NCBI GenBank assembly: GCA_937907585.1
Contig: CALCVH010000095.1
Location: 1 to 10,904 of the forward strand
Reading direction: 5' to 3'
Length of the DNA: 10,904 nucleotides
DNA from: an uncultured Bacillota bacterium
GTDB taxonomy: Bacteria > Bacillota_I > Bacilli_A > Izemoplasmatales > UBA1188
Shown piece by piece: positions 1-6,933 of the stretch. The notes beneath the pieces were generated by a model. The model saw nothing but the letters and a program-made list of their open reading frames with translations, ran no database searches and was not told the origin of the DNA. The translations under genes were made by a program, and so were the position numbers. Positions within the stretch are counted from its first letter, which is position 1. Each line of letters starts with the position of its first letter.

Positions 1-1070
1 ATTCTTGATACTTTATCTCTAATAATATAGAATTCATTTTCATCAAATTTATCATAATTGATATTTTTAAGATACTGACTGAATTCCATCATTTTATCTT
101 TACCATAAAAGAGCGCTGGTTCGTTCATATCATTCCAGAATCCATCTATTCCTAAATCAAGATATTTTTTATAACCTCTGCCAAATACTTCTTGTCCTTT
201 TTTAGAAAAGTAATCTGGAAGTAAGCTATCTCCTGGCCATACACCTACTATATATGGCCTACCATCTTTAGTCATTGAATAAGCTTTTTCTTTTATTAAT
301 TCTTCATATAAGAAATAATCTTTTTTTACCTTTACAGCCGCATCAACGATAGGGATTATATGGACACCTTTACTCTTTAATGATTTAAAGTATTCCTTAT
401 CAATCTTAGAGTTCTTATAAAACGATTCATTAAATGTAAAATCTTCAAAATCTTCTAGACAATCAATATCAATAAACAACATATCGATTGGAAGATTTTT
501 ATCTTTGAATCCTTTTAATACATCATCTAAATCAGTTTTATTTAAATAGCCCCATCTTGATTGAGCGACACCAAAACTAAATAGTGGCGCTATATATGAT
601 TCACCAATCATCCATCTAAATTCTTTAATAACATTTAATATAGAATCTGATTCAATGATATATAGATCAAATCCATCTTTTAAATCTATTTTAATTAAAT
701 CTAAATCAGTGAATCCTAAATCATAATTAACAACTCTTGGAGTATCAATAAAAACACCAAAGATTATATCTTTTGAATTAAGAATAAAGAAGTTATGACT
801 GGCGTATAAGCTTCTCCTGCTTTCGATGATGATTGGGTCATCTTCATTAAAAGATGTGAAAGCGGAGCCTCTTTTATTGATGCCTTTAACGTTTTCACCT
901 AGTCCATAAATAGAATCTTTTTCAAGTAGATTTCTAGTTAAAACTATCGTATCTTTTTCTTTTTTATAATTTAAATATTTATCTAATTCTGTAATACTAG
1001 AATATTCAATATCTTTTATTACAGAATTAGTTATTATTCTTTCATTAAACTTAAATCTTTTAATACTCAT
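1..1070 (-). CDS. GH31 family alpha-glycosidase (N-terminal part; continues past the left edge)
   Basis: Hydrolyses alpha-linked glycosides from the non-reducing end; substrate cannot be told from sequence. The 356 visible residues carry the N-terminal beta-sandwich signature (GLGEN at 56-60 followed by NKRG at 65-68) and then the start of the TIM barrel, with SRWGY at 171-175, IDID at 200-203 and the nucleophile motif WNDMNEP at 312-318, in which D314 is the expected catalytic aspartate. The acid/base aspartate and the C-terminal half lie outside the window; family members are usually 600-800 residues. No signal peptide is seen, so the enzyme should be cytoplasmic. The start at 1070 lies one base after the GH20 stop. 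An in-frame ATG at 1079 would overlap that gene by eight bases and add MIN; neither start has a good Shine-Dalgarno, so translation is probably coupled. It is the last visible gene of the minus-strand operon. Confidence 0.9.
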   Translation of the reverse strand, partial: MSIKRFKFNERIITNSVIKDIEYSSITELDKYLNYKKEKDTIVLTRNLLEKDSIYGLGENVKGINKRGSAFTSFNEDDPIIIESRRSLYASHNFFILNSKDIIFGVFIDTPRVVNYDLGFTDLDLIKIDLKDGFDLYIIESDSILNVIKEFRWMIGESYIAPLFSFGVAQSRWGYLNKTDLDDVLKGFKDKNLPIDMLFIDIDCLEDFEDFTFNESFYKNSKIDKEYFKSLKSKGVHIIPIVDAAVKVKKDYFLYEELIKEKAYSMTKDGRPYIVGVWPGDSLLPDYFSKKGQEVFGRGYKKYLDLGIDGFWNDMNEPALFYGKDKMMEFSQYLKNINYDKFDENEFYIIRDKVSR

Positions 1071-1071
1071 A

Positions 1072-2949
1072 TTAATCATTTACGTTTACAGATGATAATC
1101 TTCTCCATCTGTATTCACAGTTATCATAATCTTTTTCAAAATCTAAATCGTGTCCCATGAAACAAAGAAGTTTTTCATTTAGTTCACTAATTTCATCAGT
1201 ATCGTTATTTAGATAATCAGTTAGTTTCTTTATCGCAACTTTAATCCTTTTTTCTAGTGCGCCAAATCTGATATCTTGAACATCGAATCCATTAACTCTA
1301 TTTTCTTTATCCCATTGATATTTAAAAGTATTATATAAATCATCAAGTAATGGTAATAATTCTTTTAAATCATTTAGATTATCTTTAAGTCCATCTAGAT
1401 TATGAGACTGATAATTAGTTCTTAATTTAACACCCAAATATGATTTTTTCTCTAATACCTTAAAGAGTTTATATTGAGTATTGAAGATATATTCAAACTT
1501 AGTACCTTTATAGTTCATCTTGTTATAGGTATTAATATGTTCAGAATACATTGATTCAATCTTATCATCAATAATTGTATCAATTGTGCCAAGAAGTGGA
1601 TCATTAAATAATAAATACTTATTCGCAGTATTCTTTTCCATAAAATCATTATTATGAGTGATTCTATTTGCGAGATCAATATTCATAAAGTCATTAAATG
1701 ATAATCCATCAGATAAAATCTTAAATTCATCATTGAATACATGATTAGTCACATCTTTATCTAAATCTAAATATCCAAATCTAACAAGTGATGCGAAATA
1801 TAATGCAGGAAGAACTCCATATACTGATGTTTCAGCGCCATTATCTCCCCAACCTGTAAGAATATAATTAGATGTATCTGTATTCATACAAGCTTTCATA
1901 GATGCGTATATTTCAAGATTAGAATATCTATTATCAGGAGTGAATCCTAACCACTTCCATGCGCCTCCAGCGAATCCAACTTTAACACCTAATTTCTTAT
2001 GAATATTTAGCCAGTTTTCAAAATATTCTACGTTTGTATGGTAATAATCCCAATATATTAATTCAATATCTTTAGGTATCTTCTTTAAGTCTTCTTCTTG
2101 GTTAGGTTTAGTATTTGCGACATATGATACATACATATCGCTCCACATCATTGCGTTTAGATTATATTTCTTACAGATATCTAATACTCTTTTAACGTGG
2201 TAGTTCATAAGTTCACCACGTTCTTTATATCCATTTATATCTAGATATCTTCCTCTACCTACCATGTGGGCTTCATCCATACCGATATGAATCTTACGAG
2301 ATTTAAAACATTCACTACAAGTTTTAATTAATTCTTCTATGAATTCATATACTTTTTCACTTCCAATTAATAGAATATCATTACAATCAAATAAATCTTC
2401 CATAGAATAATATCTAGTAATTTCATTAAAGTGCGCTAATGTTTGAATACAAGGTATTAATTCAATTCCAAATACATCACAGTAGTTATCTATTTCTTTT
2501 AAATCTTCTTTGGTATATGGGTTTCTTAAATAACCAAAATATGGATATTTATCTACTTTATATGTATCTTCTGTATAAAGCATAAATGAGTTATATCCCA
2601 TTACCGCAAGATATCTAATTAATCTTTTAAGTTCACTCACTTTCATTACCGCATTTCTTGAACAGTCCTGCATAAAAGTTAAGTTATCTATTTTAGAATT
2701 GAATTCCATATTATAATCGCTATTTCTATTAATTTTATAGCGAGCTAATACGTGGAAAAATCCTCTATATGCATAAACAGTTTTGTTGTAGAAAACATGA
2801 TATTTATCATCATAGTATTTAACATCATTGTTTTCACTTTCTATAAATTCGATAGGTAAACCATCCTTATCTAATTCAAAATCAAATTCTTTAGATAATT
2901 CTTTAAAACCGTTTAATAGTTTGTTATCTGATATAATATTAAATTTCAT
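1072..2949 (-). CDS. GH20 family beta-N-acetylhexosaminidase, cytoplasmic GH20C-like type
   Basis: Expected to release terminal beta-GlcNAc or beta-GalNAc from glycans or imported oligosaccharides by substrate-assisted catalysis. In the 625-residue product an N-terminal alpha/beta domain (about 1-95) precedes a GH20 TIM barrel. The barrel contains YNSFMLYTED at about 119-128, the catalytic Asp-Glu pair in HIGMDEAH (D225, E226), MWSDMY, YWDYYH, and the aromatic segment GGAWKW followed by ILTGWGDNGAE. About 190 helical residues follow. Length and the absence of a signal peptide fit intracellular Firmicute GH20 enzymes such as pneumococcal GH20C. The chosen ATG at 2949 is preceded by GAGGTG (2959-2954) and lies one base after the DUF4127 stop. 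An in-frame ATG at 2961 would add MRCK, but it overlaps that ribosome site and has none of its own. Its neighbours, DUF4127 and GH31, suggest an intracellular glycan-trimming operon. The substrate is not known. Confidence 0.88.
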   Translation of the reverse strand: MKFNIISDNKLLNGFKELSKEFDFELDKDGLPIEFIESENNDVKYYDDKYHVFYNKTVYAYRGFFHVLARYKINRNSDYNMEFNSKIDNLTFMQDCSRNAVMKVSELKRLIRYLAVMGYNSFMLYTEDTYKVDKYPYFGYLRNPYTKEDLKEIDNYCDVFGIELIPCIQTLAHFNEITRYYSMEDLFDCNDILLIGSEKVYEFIEELIKTCSECFKSRKIHIGMDEAHMVGRGRYLDINGYKERGELMNYHVKRVLDICKKYNLNAMMWSDMYVSYVANTKPNQEEDLKKIPKDIELIYWDYYHTNVEYFENWLNIHKKLGVKVGFAGGAWKWLGFTPDNRYSNLEIYASMKACMNTDTSNYILTGWGDNGAETSVYGVLPALYFASLVRFGYLDLDKDVTNHVFNDEFKILSDGLSFNDFMNIDLANRITHNNDFMEKNTANKYLLFNDPLLGTIDTIIDDKIESMYSEHINTYNKMNYKGTKFEYIFNTQYKLFKVLEKKSYLGVKLRTNYQSHNLDGLKDNLNDLKELLPLLDDLYNTFKYQWDKENRVNGFDVQDIRFGALEKRIKVAIKKLTDYLNNDTDEISELNEKLLCFMGHDLDFEKDYDNCEYRWRRLSSVNVND

Positions 2950-2950
2950 T

Positions 2951-4456
2951 TTACACCTCATATTCTATTTCTAATTCACACTCAAACATCCTTTTCCAAG
3001 GTAGAGTTACTTTAAAATCTTTAATATATTTGTTTAATATTGGTAATTCTTTATCGATTACATTATGTAATTCTTTATATACTTCTTTTTCGATAGCGCT
3101 AGTCATATCACCTAAATTATATTTATCTAAATTATATTTAGGAAGTACATTTACTGTTACTCTTTCTCTAGCGTAATCCATATAACAATAGTCTTCTAAA
3201 TATCTGAAAGCTAAGAATTTAATCTTTCCTACTTCATCTTTTCCAAAGAAATATAGAACTGATGTAGGAAGAGTAGTTCCAATAGTATTAGATGATGTAT
3301 TCCATCCAGCGTATGAATCTATATTAAATAATAAGTTTTCTTTAGATAATAATTTGATAAATTCTATATCGCTTCCATTACAGAACGATGTATCAGCGAC
3401 TGAGACTATTCTTTTATTATTATGAACATATTTAATATAGTTTATGAATTCACTTAAGTTTCTTTCAATATCATATACTCTTACAAAGTCAGGATCATCT
3501 TTATTAAGCATTTTAGATACCATATTTACGCATAATACTATATCCGCTTCATCAAATGAATATACTCTAGTTGCGCCAGCTGATATGATTTGATATTTAA
3601 TGGTTTCATCCTGCATTCTATCTTCAAACCAAGGAATAGAGTATGGCGCAAGTGGAGATGAATATTTCACAAATACTTTAGGACTATAATTATTTAATGT
3701 AGATACTGCTTTAGATATTAAAGATAAACCTACATCATCAGCAGATGGATACATCGATACTTTTGTATGAAGGTAGTTATCTTTAATATATTTTCTAACC
3801 CTTATTTGATCAAGCGCAGTAAATCCATATACTGATGCGTCATCCTGAGGAACTATGAAATAATCAAATAAGCCATCATTGACTAATTCTAGTGTCTTTA
3901 ATAAAACATTTAAATTGATTTCTCTTCTATTTAAGTAGTCATCAATATATTCTTTTTTAATTGAAAATTCTAATTCTTCTTTTTCTTTTAGTTCATCATC
4001 AGTTAATTTATTTAATTGGGCTAAATGTCTTAATTCACCTAATCTATGTATTTCTTTACCACATATTGCGTAATAATCAGGTTCTTCTGCGCTTAAAGAA
4101 TAATCAGGACAGCGCATTATTAACTCAAATCCATAAATGATGATATCCTTATTAATTTCTCTAATTCTCTTAATAATATCAATTCTAGATACTAATTCAT
4201 TATAAGAATGGTTATGAAGCCTAGATGGAACGAGTCCTCCTAAAACAAATGTGTCCATTGAAATAATTAGTACTTGTGCGTCTTTAACATTTGATAATAA
4301 CCATTTTTCTAGCTTTTCATGATTCGCTTCTTTTTTCTCTTTAGGCATACACTCTTTTAAAGGAAGTATTATTTCATAATCTTCTTTTGGTAAAAGAGTA
4401 GGATATTTATAATTACATGGTCTATCATCTAAAGGAATCATAACTATTTTTTTCAT
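2951..4456 (-). CDS. DUF4127 family protein, probable enzyme of glycan catabolism
   Basis: A 501-residue soluble protein of the DUF4127 family, recognised by the N-terminal MIPLDDRPCNY motif. The activity of this family is not known to me. Other polar, active-site-like motifs are DTFVLGGLVPSR (68-79), RCPDYS (115-120) with EEPDYY (124-129), PQDDASVYG (203-211), YPSADDVG (236-243), SAGATRV (292-298), VADTSFCNGSD (353-363) and SYAGWNTSSNT (381-391). The many conserved Asp, Arg and Asn residues suggest an enzyme, but that is inference. The start at 4456 has a clear AGGTGA Shine-Dalgarno (4466-4461), which overlaps the stop codon of the phosphodiester-glycosidase remnant, so the two genes were once neighbours in one operon. 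The gene ends one base before the GH20 start, and its last two codons form the ribosome site for GH20. No signal peptide or membrane segment is seen. The linkage to GH20, GH31 and NAGPA supports a role in breaking down a glycan. Confidence 0.88.
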   Translation of the reverse strand: MKKIVMIPLDDRPCNYKYPTLLPKEDYEIILPLKECMPKEKKEANHEKLEKWLLSNVKDAQVLIISMDTFVLGGLVPSRLHNHSYNELVSRIDIIKRIREINKDIIIYGFELIMRCPDYSLSAEEPDYYAICGKEIHRLGELRHLAQLNKLTDDELKEKEELEFSIKKEYIDDYLNRREINLNVLLKTLELVNDGLFDYFIVPQDDASVYGFTALDQIRVRKYIKDNYLHTKVSMYPSADDVGLSLISKAVSTLNNYSPKVFVKYSSPLAPYSIPWFEDRMQDETIKYQIISAGATRVYSFDEADIVLCVNMVSKMLNKDDPDFVRVYDIERNLSEFINYIKYVHNNKRIVSVADTSFCNGSDIEFIKLLSKENLLFNIDSYAGWNTSSNTIGTTLPTSVLYFFGKDEVGKIKFLAFRYLEDYCYMDYARERVTVNVLPKYNLDKYNLGDMTSAIEKEVYKELHNVIDKELPILNKYIKDFKVTLPWKRMFECELEIEYEV

Positions 4457-4464
4457 ATTATCAC

Positions 4465-4656
4465 CTATTTTTCTGTCACCATTATGACGTTCATTACAGA
4501 TCTAGTTGAAGTTAAATTATCGCTTCCTGTATCGCTAGATCTAACTATTACTTTATTTTCTCCATCAATATTACAAATTAATTGAGTTGATCCTCCGCCA
4601 TCAAAGTTGGCTCCATTCAATACATTTGTATATAACATGAGATCTAGATCTAGAAT
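4465..4656 (-). pseudogene. C-terminal remnant of a NAGPA-type phosphodiester glycosidase
   Basis: Between GNAT and DUF4127 the minus strand has an open stretch of about 63 codons that ends with TAG at 4467-4465. It contains NGANFDGGGSTQL, then a short strand, then RSSDTGS and RSVMNVIMV. The order DGGGST, R-S-D and R-x-V-x-N is the hallmark of the C-terminal end of the NAGPA / phosphodiester glycosidase domain, which removes phosphodiester-linked sugars and is usually more than 200 residues long. Everything upstream of about residue -18 from DGGG is missing: the frame meets a TAG at 4659-4657, and the DNA beyond it encodes GNAT in a different frame. An ATG at 4638 could give 57 residues, but it has no ribosome site. 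The remnant ends two bases inside the DUF4127 ribosome site, as expected for the old upstream neighbour in that operon. I judge it non-functional. Confidence 0.8.
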
Positions 4657-5074
4657 CTACTAATATATGCAGTTCTTTAGATGCATTTTCAAATCCAAAT
4701 CTATTATATCTGTTTCTATTTCCACTTAAAAATAATAAATCAAAATCTAATTCTTTTGCTTTATCTATTATTTTATTTAAAATCGCTGTAAATAGCCCTT
4801 TATTTCTATATTCTTTTAATGTAGATACCGCTCCTACACATCCAATCTTTAGTTTTTTATCACCATTTATTAGATTCATTCTATATAGTCCGATTGCGCT
4901 AACTATTCTTTCGTTATCAAATGCGGCAATATGGATCATATTAGGATTTTCTTTATAATATAATTTAGGCAATATATGTTCAAATTTATCATTATCATTA
5001 ATAAATCCAAAAGAAGAGTTTAGACACTCCATTAAATTATTAAATTCTTCTTCTTTAACTAATCTAATTTCCAT
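4601..5074 (-). CDS. GNAT family N-acetyltransferase, C-terminus replaced by a fusion junction
   Basis: Transfers an acetyl group from acetyl-CoA to an amine; substrate unknown. Of 157 residues, 1-140 make a GNAT fold: strands around IHIAAF (47-52), then motif A with VGAVSTLKEYRNKGLF (80-95), whose R-N-K-G loop (90-93) binds the CoA pyrophosphate, and a motif B region LLFLSGNRNRYNRFGF (113-128) with a candidate Tyr at 123. The GNR..YNRFGFE arrangement resembles larger Eis-like / Acetyltransf_9 proteins that continue well past this point. From about residue 141 (SRSRS, encoded by repeated AGATCT) the reading enters phosphodiester-glycosidase DNA out of frame and stops at a TGA within it, so the last 12-16 residues are probably not native. 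The start lies one base after the ldhA stop with no strong ribosome site, which suggests coupled translation. The GNAT core could still fold, but the protein is probably truncated. Confidence 0.78.
   Translation of the reverse strand: MEIRLVKEEEFNNLMECLNSSFGFINDNDKFEHILPKLYYKENPNMIHIAAFDNERIVSAIGLYRMNLINGDKKLKIGCVGAVSTLKEYRNKGLFTAILNKIIDKAKELDFDLLFLSGNRNRYNRFGFENASKELHILVDSRSRSHVIYKCIEWSQL
4640..4654. repeat. Short AGATCT/CTAGAT repeat at the GNAT-phosphodiester glycosidase junction
   Basis: Fifteen bases made of overlapping AGATCT and CTAGAT units; the 12 bases AGATCTAGATCT are a perfect palindrome. Recognisable GNAT sequence ends on one side and recognisable phosphodiester-glycosidase sequence ends on the other, in different frames. 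A short direct or inverted repeat of this kind is a plausible breakpoint for a deletion, or for a misassembly. Confidence 0.6.
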
Positions 5075-5075
5075 A

Positions 5076-6068
5076 TTATTGATACATTATCTCATTTTCT
5101 ATTATATTTTCATTAAAGTATTTTTTAATATTTGATAATGTTGTATCAGCGATATTAAATAATGCTTCTTTTGTCAAAAATGCCTGATGGCTTGTGACTA
5201 TTACATTAGGCATTGAAATTAATCTTACTAAAGTATCATCATTAACTATATGATTTGAATAATCATGGTAGAATACATTTGATTCTTCTTCATATACATC
5301 TAGACAAGCTGCGCCAATTTTTCTTGTTTTAATTCCTTCAAGCAAGGCTTCAGAATCTATTAAACCTCCTCTAGATGTATTTATTATAACAACTCCAGTT
5401 TTCATTGTCTGAATAGTTTTAGAATTTACTATATGCCTATTTTCATTTGTCAAAGGACAATGGAACGATATTACATCACTTTCTTTAAATAATTCATCAA
5501 GTGAAACATATTTTACATCTAGATTTGGGTCTTGATGATTATCATATACTAATACATTCATCCCAAATCCTTTACATATATTAATAAATACTCTTCCTAT
5601 TTTACCTGCGCCAACTACTCCAACAGTTTTATTATATAGATCAAATCCAGTTAATCCATTTAAACTAAAGTTAAAATCTCTAGTTCTAATATATCCTTTG
5701 TGTATTCTTCTAATAGATGTTAAAAGGAGCGCAATAGCGTGCTCCGCTACTGCATATGGTGAATATGCAGGAACTCTTACAATATGAATCTTATCTTTAG
5801 CGTATGATATATCTACATTATTATATCCAGCACATCTTAAAGCTAAGAATTTAATATTAAAACTTACTAGAGTATCTATTACTTCTTTACATATTTCATC
5901 ATTAACGAATGCGCATACTGTATCAAAACCTTTAGCTAGATTAACAGTATCTTTAGTTAATCTGGTTTCATAATATGTTATATCAAATTCATTATTTATA
6001 TTTCTAGAATCAAATGATGTTTTATCATATTCTTGAGTATCGAAAAACGCAATTCTTATTCTTTTCAT
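5076..6068 (-). CDS. ldhA: D-lactate dehydrogenase (NAD-dependent), fermentative
   Basis: Reduces pyruvate to D-lactate with NADH in the cytoplasm and so regenerates NAD during fermentation. The 330 residues match E. coli LdhA (329 residues) along their length: the substrate-side motif ALRCAGYNNVD (76-86), RVPAYSPYAVAEHA (98-111), RTRDFNFSLNGLTG (128-141), the nucleotide-binding GAGKIG (153-158) with D176 at the NAD-selecting position, and the catalytic triad R233 (NTSRGG), E262 (DVYEEE) and H294 (SHQAFLT) at the family spacing of 29 and 32 residues. The ATG at 6068 is preceded by AAAGGAG (6084-6078). It is the first gene of the minus-strand train and has its own promoter at 6090-6117. GNAT follows after one base. 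Other D-2-hydroxyacid dehydrogenases are possible, but the LdhA-specific motifs make lactate the best call. Confidence 0.93.
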   Translation of the reverse strand: MKRIRIAFFDTQEYDKTSFDSRNINNEFDITYYETRLTKDTVNLAKGFDTVCAFVNDEICKEVIDTLVSFNIKFLALRCAGYNNVDISYAKDKIHIVRVPAYSPYAVAEHAIALLLTSIRRIHKGYIRTRDFNFSLNGLTGFDLYNKTVGVVGAGKIGRVFINICKGFGMNVLVYDNHQDPNLDVKYVSLDELFKESDVISFHCPLTNENRHIVNSKTIQTMKTGVVIINTSRGGLIDSEALLEGIKTRKIGAACLDVYEEESNVFYHDYSNHIVNDDTLVRLISMPNVIVTSHQAFLTKEALFNIADTTLSNIKKYFNENIIENEIMYQ

Positions 6069-6089
6069 TTATTATTTCTCCTTTCTTAT

Positions 6090-6117
6090 ATTATAATAAT
6101 AAATATATTTTTTTCAA
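6090..6117 (-). promoter_or_regulatory. Predicted sigma-A promoter of ldhA and the downstream genes
   Basis: On the minus strand TTGAAA (6117-6112) and a consensus TATAAT (6095-6090) are separated by 16 bases. The predicted start near 6083 would leave a leader of only about 15 bases that just keeps the AAGGAG ribosome site. The region is very AT-rich, so the match is suggestive, not proven. Confidence 0.5.
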
Positions 6118-6134
6118 AATAATAAGCATTTGTA

Positions 6135-6163
6135 TTGATGTATTATAAAAAATTCCTTATAAT
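6135..6163 (+). promoter_or_regulatory. Predicted sigma-A promoter of the Pr6Pr membrane-protein gene
   Basis: TTGATG (6135-6140), a 17-base spacer and a consensus TATAAT (6158-6163) precede the gene. Transcription would begin near 6170, just before the GAGG ribosome site (6173-6176). The in-frame TTG at 6135 is therefore the -35 element and not a start codon. Confidence 0.6.
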
Positions 6164-6166
6164 ACA
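6139..6166. repeat. Inverted repeat around the -10 element (operator candidate)
   Basis: TGTATTATAA (6139-6148) and TTATAATACA (6157-6166) are exact reverse complements, separated by eight bases. The right arm contains the plus-strand -10 and the left arm fills the spacer, so a dimeric regulator bound here would block or tune the membrane-protein gene and perhaps the divergent ldhA. AT-richness raises the chance of coincidence. Confidence 0.4.
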
Positions 6167-6182
6167 AAAAACGAGGTATTTT

Positions 6183-6869
6183 ATGAAATCTTTTTCTAAT
6201 AAACAAATATGCATTTCAACAATACTCAAATCTATTACTATTATATCTGTCATTTTAGGCGTAATTCTTAGCGCTAAAGCAAGCGTTACAGTATTTATGG
6301 GTGGAAGTAGAGTGTTTATGTACTTTACTATTCAATCTAATATATTGATTGCGCTTTTAATGTTAGTTGAACTTATAATGATATATTTAAAGAAATATAA
6401 TAGCTTATTATTCTTAATTAAATATATCTCCACAATCTCTATAACTTTAACTGGCGCAGTCTTTACTTTTATGTTGGTTCCAGTATTAAAAGAAAACGCT
6501 TGGAGTTTAGCTAATACATTAACTCACGCGATTGTCCCAGTCTCATCTATTATAGATTTCTTTATTATTGGAGTAAGCTATAAAATTAAGAAGAATAAAG
6601 TTCCACTAGTTCTTATTCCACCTTTAATGTATGTTATATATTCTTCAATTTGTTATGTATTAAAAATAGAATTCGCTCCTAATCAAATATATCCATATTT
6701 CTTCTTAAATTGGGGTAATGATGTATCTCCATTCTGTATCGCAGATCATTTCCCATATCTTGGGACAATGTATTGGATTTTATTCTTACTCATAATGTTG
6801 TTAATTGTGGGATTATTATATTTAGTGTTATTAGATTTAATTAGAAAATGGTTAAAGAAGGACTCATAG
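6183..6869 (+). CDS. Pr6Pr family six-transmembrane protein
   Basis: A 228-residue integral membrane protein with six predicted helices at about 11-30, 46-66, 80-101, 111-132, 139-160 and 195-221. It fits the Pr6Pr family through YFTIQSNILIA (47-57), THAIVP with His115 and Pro119 (114-119), the PPLMYVIY turn (146-153) and IYPYFFLNW (169-177). The molecular function of this family is not established to my knowledge. The cytoplasmic ends are lysine-rich (RKWLKKDS at the C-terminus). The ATG at 6183 is chosen because GAGG (6173-6176) lies six bases upstream of it and because the longer TTG-initiated frame begins in the -35 element. It stands alone, divergent from ldhA with its own promoter, and its stop codon lies in a terminator hairpin, so it is probably monocistronic. 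Confidence 0.82.
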   Translation: MKSFSNKQICISTILKSITIISVILGVILSAKASVTVFMGGSRVFMYFTIQSNILIALLMLVELIMIYLKKYNSLLFLIKYISTISITLTGAVFTFMLVPVLKENAWSLANTLTHAIVPVSSIIDFFIIGVSYKIKKNKVPLVLIPPLMYVIYSSICYVLKIEFAPNQIYPYFFLNWGNDVSPFCIADHFPYLGTMYWILFLLIMLLIVGLLYLVLLDLIRKWLKKDS

Positions 6870-6877
6870 TCCTTTTT
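6855..6877 (+). terminator. Rho-independent terminator overlapping the Pr6Pr stop codon
   Basis: AAGGACT (6858-6864), loop CAT, AGTCCTT (6868-6874), extendable with A-T and G-U pairs to 6855/6877, followed by a T-rich run (TTTTTATCTTGTCTTTTTC). The TAG stop (6867-6869) lies in the loop and first bases of the 3' arm. Confidence 0.75.
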
Positions 6878-6933
6878 ATCTTGTCTTTTTCTTTAATAAA
6901 CAATGTAATTTAATCGTTAATAACCTTAAGTTT

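Noticed and set aside
2950..2961. In-frame ATG at 2961 as the GH20 start (adds MRCK)
   Set aside because: It has no ribosome site and lies on the GAGGTG that correctly spaces the ATG at 2949.
4465..5074. Programmed frameshift producing a GNAT-phosphodiester glycosidase fusion protein
   Set aside because: No slippery heptamer is seen near 4640, the NAGPA part is only a C-terminal fragment, and it lacks most of the domain.
6139..6166. Rex redox operator controlling ldhA
   Set aside because: The arms do not contain TTGTGA/TCACAA and the repeat is centred on the opposite gene's promoter.
6135..6182. TTG at 6135 as the start of the Pr6Pr gene
   Set aside because: The TTG is the -35 element of a good promoter, and the ATG at 6183 has GAGG six bases upstream.
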